Positions 62,104 to 64,000 of a DNA stretch of 64,000 nucleotides are shown here, piece by piece (the first letter of the stretch is position 1; the number at the start of each line of letters is the position of its first letter). The notes under the pieces were generated by a model. That model saw only the letters and a program-made list of their open reading frames with translations, had not been told where the DNA came from and made no database searches. A program made the position numbers and the translations under genes. Location of the stretch: the NCBI GenBank assembly GCA_963422565.1, contig OY730228.1, positions 2,046,001 through 2,110,000 on the forward strand, in the 5' to 3' direction. Source of the stretch: G963422565 sp963422565. Lineage in GTDB: Bacteria > Pseudomonadota > Alphaproteobacteria > MPNO01.

Positions 62104-63551
62104 CGGCCGGGCGCAGGCCGCTCGCCGCGCCGCGGACGATATTCAATCTCGGCATCGGCGGGTTCGCCGATGCGGCCGCGGTCGCGGGCGGCGCGGTCGT
62201 CGAGATCGACTGGCGCCCGCCGGCGGACGGCGACCGGGAGGCCGGGCGCCGGCTCGCGGGCCTGATCGCCGACCCGGCCGTCGAGGCCGCGAACGAGACC
62301 GCTTTCGCGCGCTATCTCGCCGCCGAGCCGGCGCTGACCGGTGTCGGAAAGGCTCGCGATGTCGTCCCGGGGATGGAGCCCCGCATGCTCCTCCATGCCG
62401 GCCCGCCGATCGCCTGGGAGGAGATGTGCGGCCCGATGCGGGGGGCGGCGACGGGCGCCGTCCTGCTCGAGGGCTGGGCGGCGGACCCGGACGCGGCGCG
62501 GGCGCTGCTGGCGGGCGGCGGGGTGCGCTTTGCGCCCTGCCACCATCATGACGCGGTCGGGCCGATGGCCGGGATCGTCAGCCCGTCGATGCCGATATGG
62601 ATCGTCGAGAACGGCGCCGGAGGCAACCGCGCCTTCGCCGGCTTCAACGAGGGGCTCGGCAAGGCGCTCCGCTTCGGGGCGTTCGACGCCGCCGTGCGCG
62701 ACAGGCTGCGCTGGATGCGCGATCGGCTCGCCGCGATCCTGCGGCGGACGCTGGAGAGGCACGGCCCGCTGCCGCTCAAGCCGCTGATCGCCCAGGCGCT
62801 CCATATGGGCGACGAGGTCCACAACCGGAACGCCGCGGCGACCGCCATCCTCGTCAAGCGGCTGCTGCCTTCGGCGCTGCGGATCGGCGCTGCGGCGGAC
62901 GATTTGGCCGAAGCCTTCGAATTCATCGCCGGCAACGACCATTTCTTCATCAACATCTCCATGGCCGCGGCCAAGGCGATGCTCGATGCCGCGTCCGGCG
63001 TGCCCCATGCGAGCCTCGTCACCGCGATGGCGCGCAACGGCGCCGCGTTCGGGATCCGGACCAGCGGCACCGGGGCGCGCTGGTTCACCGCCGAGGCGCC
63101 GGTCGTAGACGGGCTCTACTTCCCGGGCTATTCGCGGGCCGACGCGGCGCGCGACATCGGCGACAGCGCGATCACCGAGACCGCCGGGCTCGGCGGGTTC
63201 GCGATGGCGGCGGCGCCCGCGATCGCACGCTTCGTCGGCGGCCGGCCCGCCGACGCGCTCGCCGCGACCCGGACGATGCGCCGCATCACGATCGGCGAGA
63301 ACCCCGCCTTCACGATCCCGATCCTCGACTTTGCGCCGGTCCCGGCGGGGATCGACGCGCGCCGGGTCGTCGATACCGGTCTGCAGCCGGTCGTCAATAC
63401 CGGAATCGCCCATCGGGAGCCCGGGGTCGGCCAGATCGGCGCCGGTATCACGCACGCGCCGCTCGCCTGCTTCGCCAAGGCGGTCTCCGCGCTCTATCTT
63501 GATCTCCGACGCGTATCCGGATCGCGCGCCGCCGGGAGGTCTGCAGGATGA
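62100..63551 (+). CDS. DUF1116 protein (YlbE/AllG type)
   Basis: 483 residues, ATGA overlap with the FdrA gene. IFNLGIGGFADAA at the start, CHHHDAVGPMAGIVSPSMPI, KPLIAQALHMGDEVHNRN, and AGNDHFFINISMAAAKAM are DUF1116 hallmarks. Partner of FdrA in carbamoyl transfer in E. coli. The stop overlaps gor (ATGA). Confidence 0.9.
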   Translation: MTAGRRPLAAPRTIFNLGIGGFADAAAVAGGAVVEIDWRPPADGDREAGRRLAGLIADPAVEAANETAFARYLAAEPALTGVGKARDVVPGMEPRMLLHAGPPIAWEEMCGPMRGAATGAVLLEGWAADPDAARALLAGGGVRFAPCHHHDAVGPMAGIVSPSMPIWIVENGAGGNRAFAGFNEGLGKALRFGAFDAAVRDRLRWMRDRLAAILRRTLERHGPLPLKPLIAQALHMGDEVHNRNAAATAILVKRLLPSALRIGAAADDLAEAFEFIAGNDHFFINISMAAAKAMLDAASGVPHASLVTAMARNGAAFGIRTSGTGARWFTAEAPVVDGLYFPGYSRADAARDIGDSAITETAGLGGFAMAAAPAIARFVGGRPADALAATRTMRRITIGENPAFTIPILDFAPVPAGIDARRVVDTGLQPVVNTGIAHREPGVGQIGAGITHAPLACFAKAVSALYLDLRRVSGSRAAGRSAG

Positions 63552-64000
63552 GCTACGACTACGATCTGTTCGTCATCGGCGCCGGTTCGGGCGGCGTCCG
63601 CGCCGCCCGCATGTCGGCGGCCTACGGCGCCCGGGTGGCGATCGCCGAAGAGCGTTTTCTGGGCGGCACCTGCGTCAATGTCGGCTGCATCCCGAAAAAG
63701 CTCTTCGCCTACGGCGCCCATTATCGCGAGGACGCCGAGGACGCCGCCGCCTTCGGCTGGGACTTCGCCGCGCCGAGGCTGGACTGGCCCGCTCTCATCG
63801 CCAACAAGGACAGGGAGATCGCCCGGCTCAACGACATCTATCGCGGCCTGCTCGAAGGGAACGGCGTGCGCATCCTCGAGGCCAGGGCAAGGCTCCTGGA
63901 TGCCCACCGGATCGCCGTCGGCGGCGAGACCGTGACCGCGGAGACCGTGCTGATCGCCACCGGAGGCCGGCCCGTGCGCGTCCCGGTGCCCGGGATCGAA
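63548..64000 (+). CDS. gor: Glutathione reductase, 5' part
   Basis: Runs off the right edge after 151 codons. FAD-binding YDLFVIGAGSGGVRAARMSA and the redox-active disulfide GGTCVNVGCIPKK; FGWDFAAPRLDWPALIANK follows, as in glutathione reductases rather than lipoamide dehydrogenase. Coupled to the DUF1116 gene. Confidence 0.9.
   Translation, partial: MSYDYDLFVIGAGSGGVRAARMSAAYGARVAIAEERFLGGTCVNVGCIPKKLFAYGAHYREDAEDAAAFGWDFAAPRLDWPALIANKDREIARLNDIYRGLLEGNGVRILEARARLLDAHRIAVGGETVTAETVLIATGGRPVRVPVPGIE

Overview
The window looks like the origin region of a high-GC alphaproteobacterial chromosome, Rhodospirillales-like in gene content. The evidence is gene order: rsmG-parA-parB with parS sites inside rsmG, rho-hemJ-hemH-hemE facing maf-aroE-coaE-dnaQ across an AT-rich gap, holA-lptE-leuS-DUF3576, and a TSUP/TIGR02186/UspA group. 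Coding density is very high, with many 1-4 bp ATGA/GTGA overlaps and convergent genes that overlap at their tails.

Layout. (1) 1-9.3 kb, minus strand: type I restriction-modification locus A, read vapB-vapC-hsdR-hsdM, then a small GIY-YIG gene, a small membrane protein, a duplicated hsdM tail, hsdS and an OLD-family ATPase/nuclease. An 840 bp IS5-type element splits hsdS. (2) 9.4-17.1 kb, plus strand: acnA, ppk2, a thioesterase, a VanZ-like protein, rsmG, parA, parB and cytochrome b561, with two parS sites. (3) 17.1-38.1 kb, mostly minus strand: usp, TIGR02186, TSUP, trpS, murJ, glnD, mutS, holA, lptE, leuS, DUF3576, rho and hemJHE; a dienelactone hydrolase and a quinone reductase lie on the plus strand. 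(4) 38.15-38.46 kb: a candidate oriC between hemE and maf. (5) 38.5-46.6 kb: maf, aroE, coaE, dnaQ, secB, a TRAP transporter and a luciferase-like monooxygenase. (6) 46.9-59.0 kb, plus strand: type I locus B, a mosaic of hsdM, fic, a HEPN relic, an hsdM-tail relic, a small protein, HEPN, an MNT nucleotidyltransferase fused in frame to HsdS, a TIR protein, a DUF1829 fragment, an hsdR-head relic, an hsdS-tail relic, a DUF4365 protein, an unknown 378-residue protein and hsdR. (7) 59.4 kb: tRNA-Thr(UGU), minus strand. (8) 59.5-64 kb: an AtzD/barbiturase-family hydrolase, an FdrA-like protein, a DUF1116 protein and the start of gor.

The most unusual part is locus B. Truncated heads and tails of hsd genes mark its junctions, as if two or three type I operons carrying different accessory defence genes had recombined. 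The fused MNT-HsdS frame directly follows its HEPN partner, and TIR and DUF4365 genes sit between hsdS and hsdR. Both type I loci look damaged: hsdS of locus A by the IS, hsdS and hsdR of locus B by single-base frameshifts. Locus A carries the same kind of hsdM-tail scar.

All identifications rest on reading motifs, gene order and spacing by eye; no database search was run.
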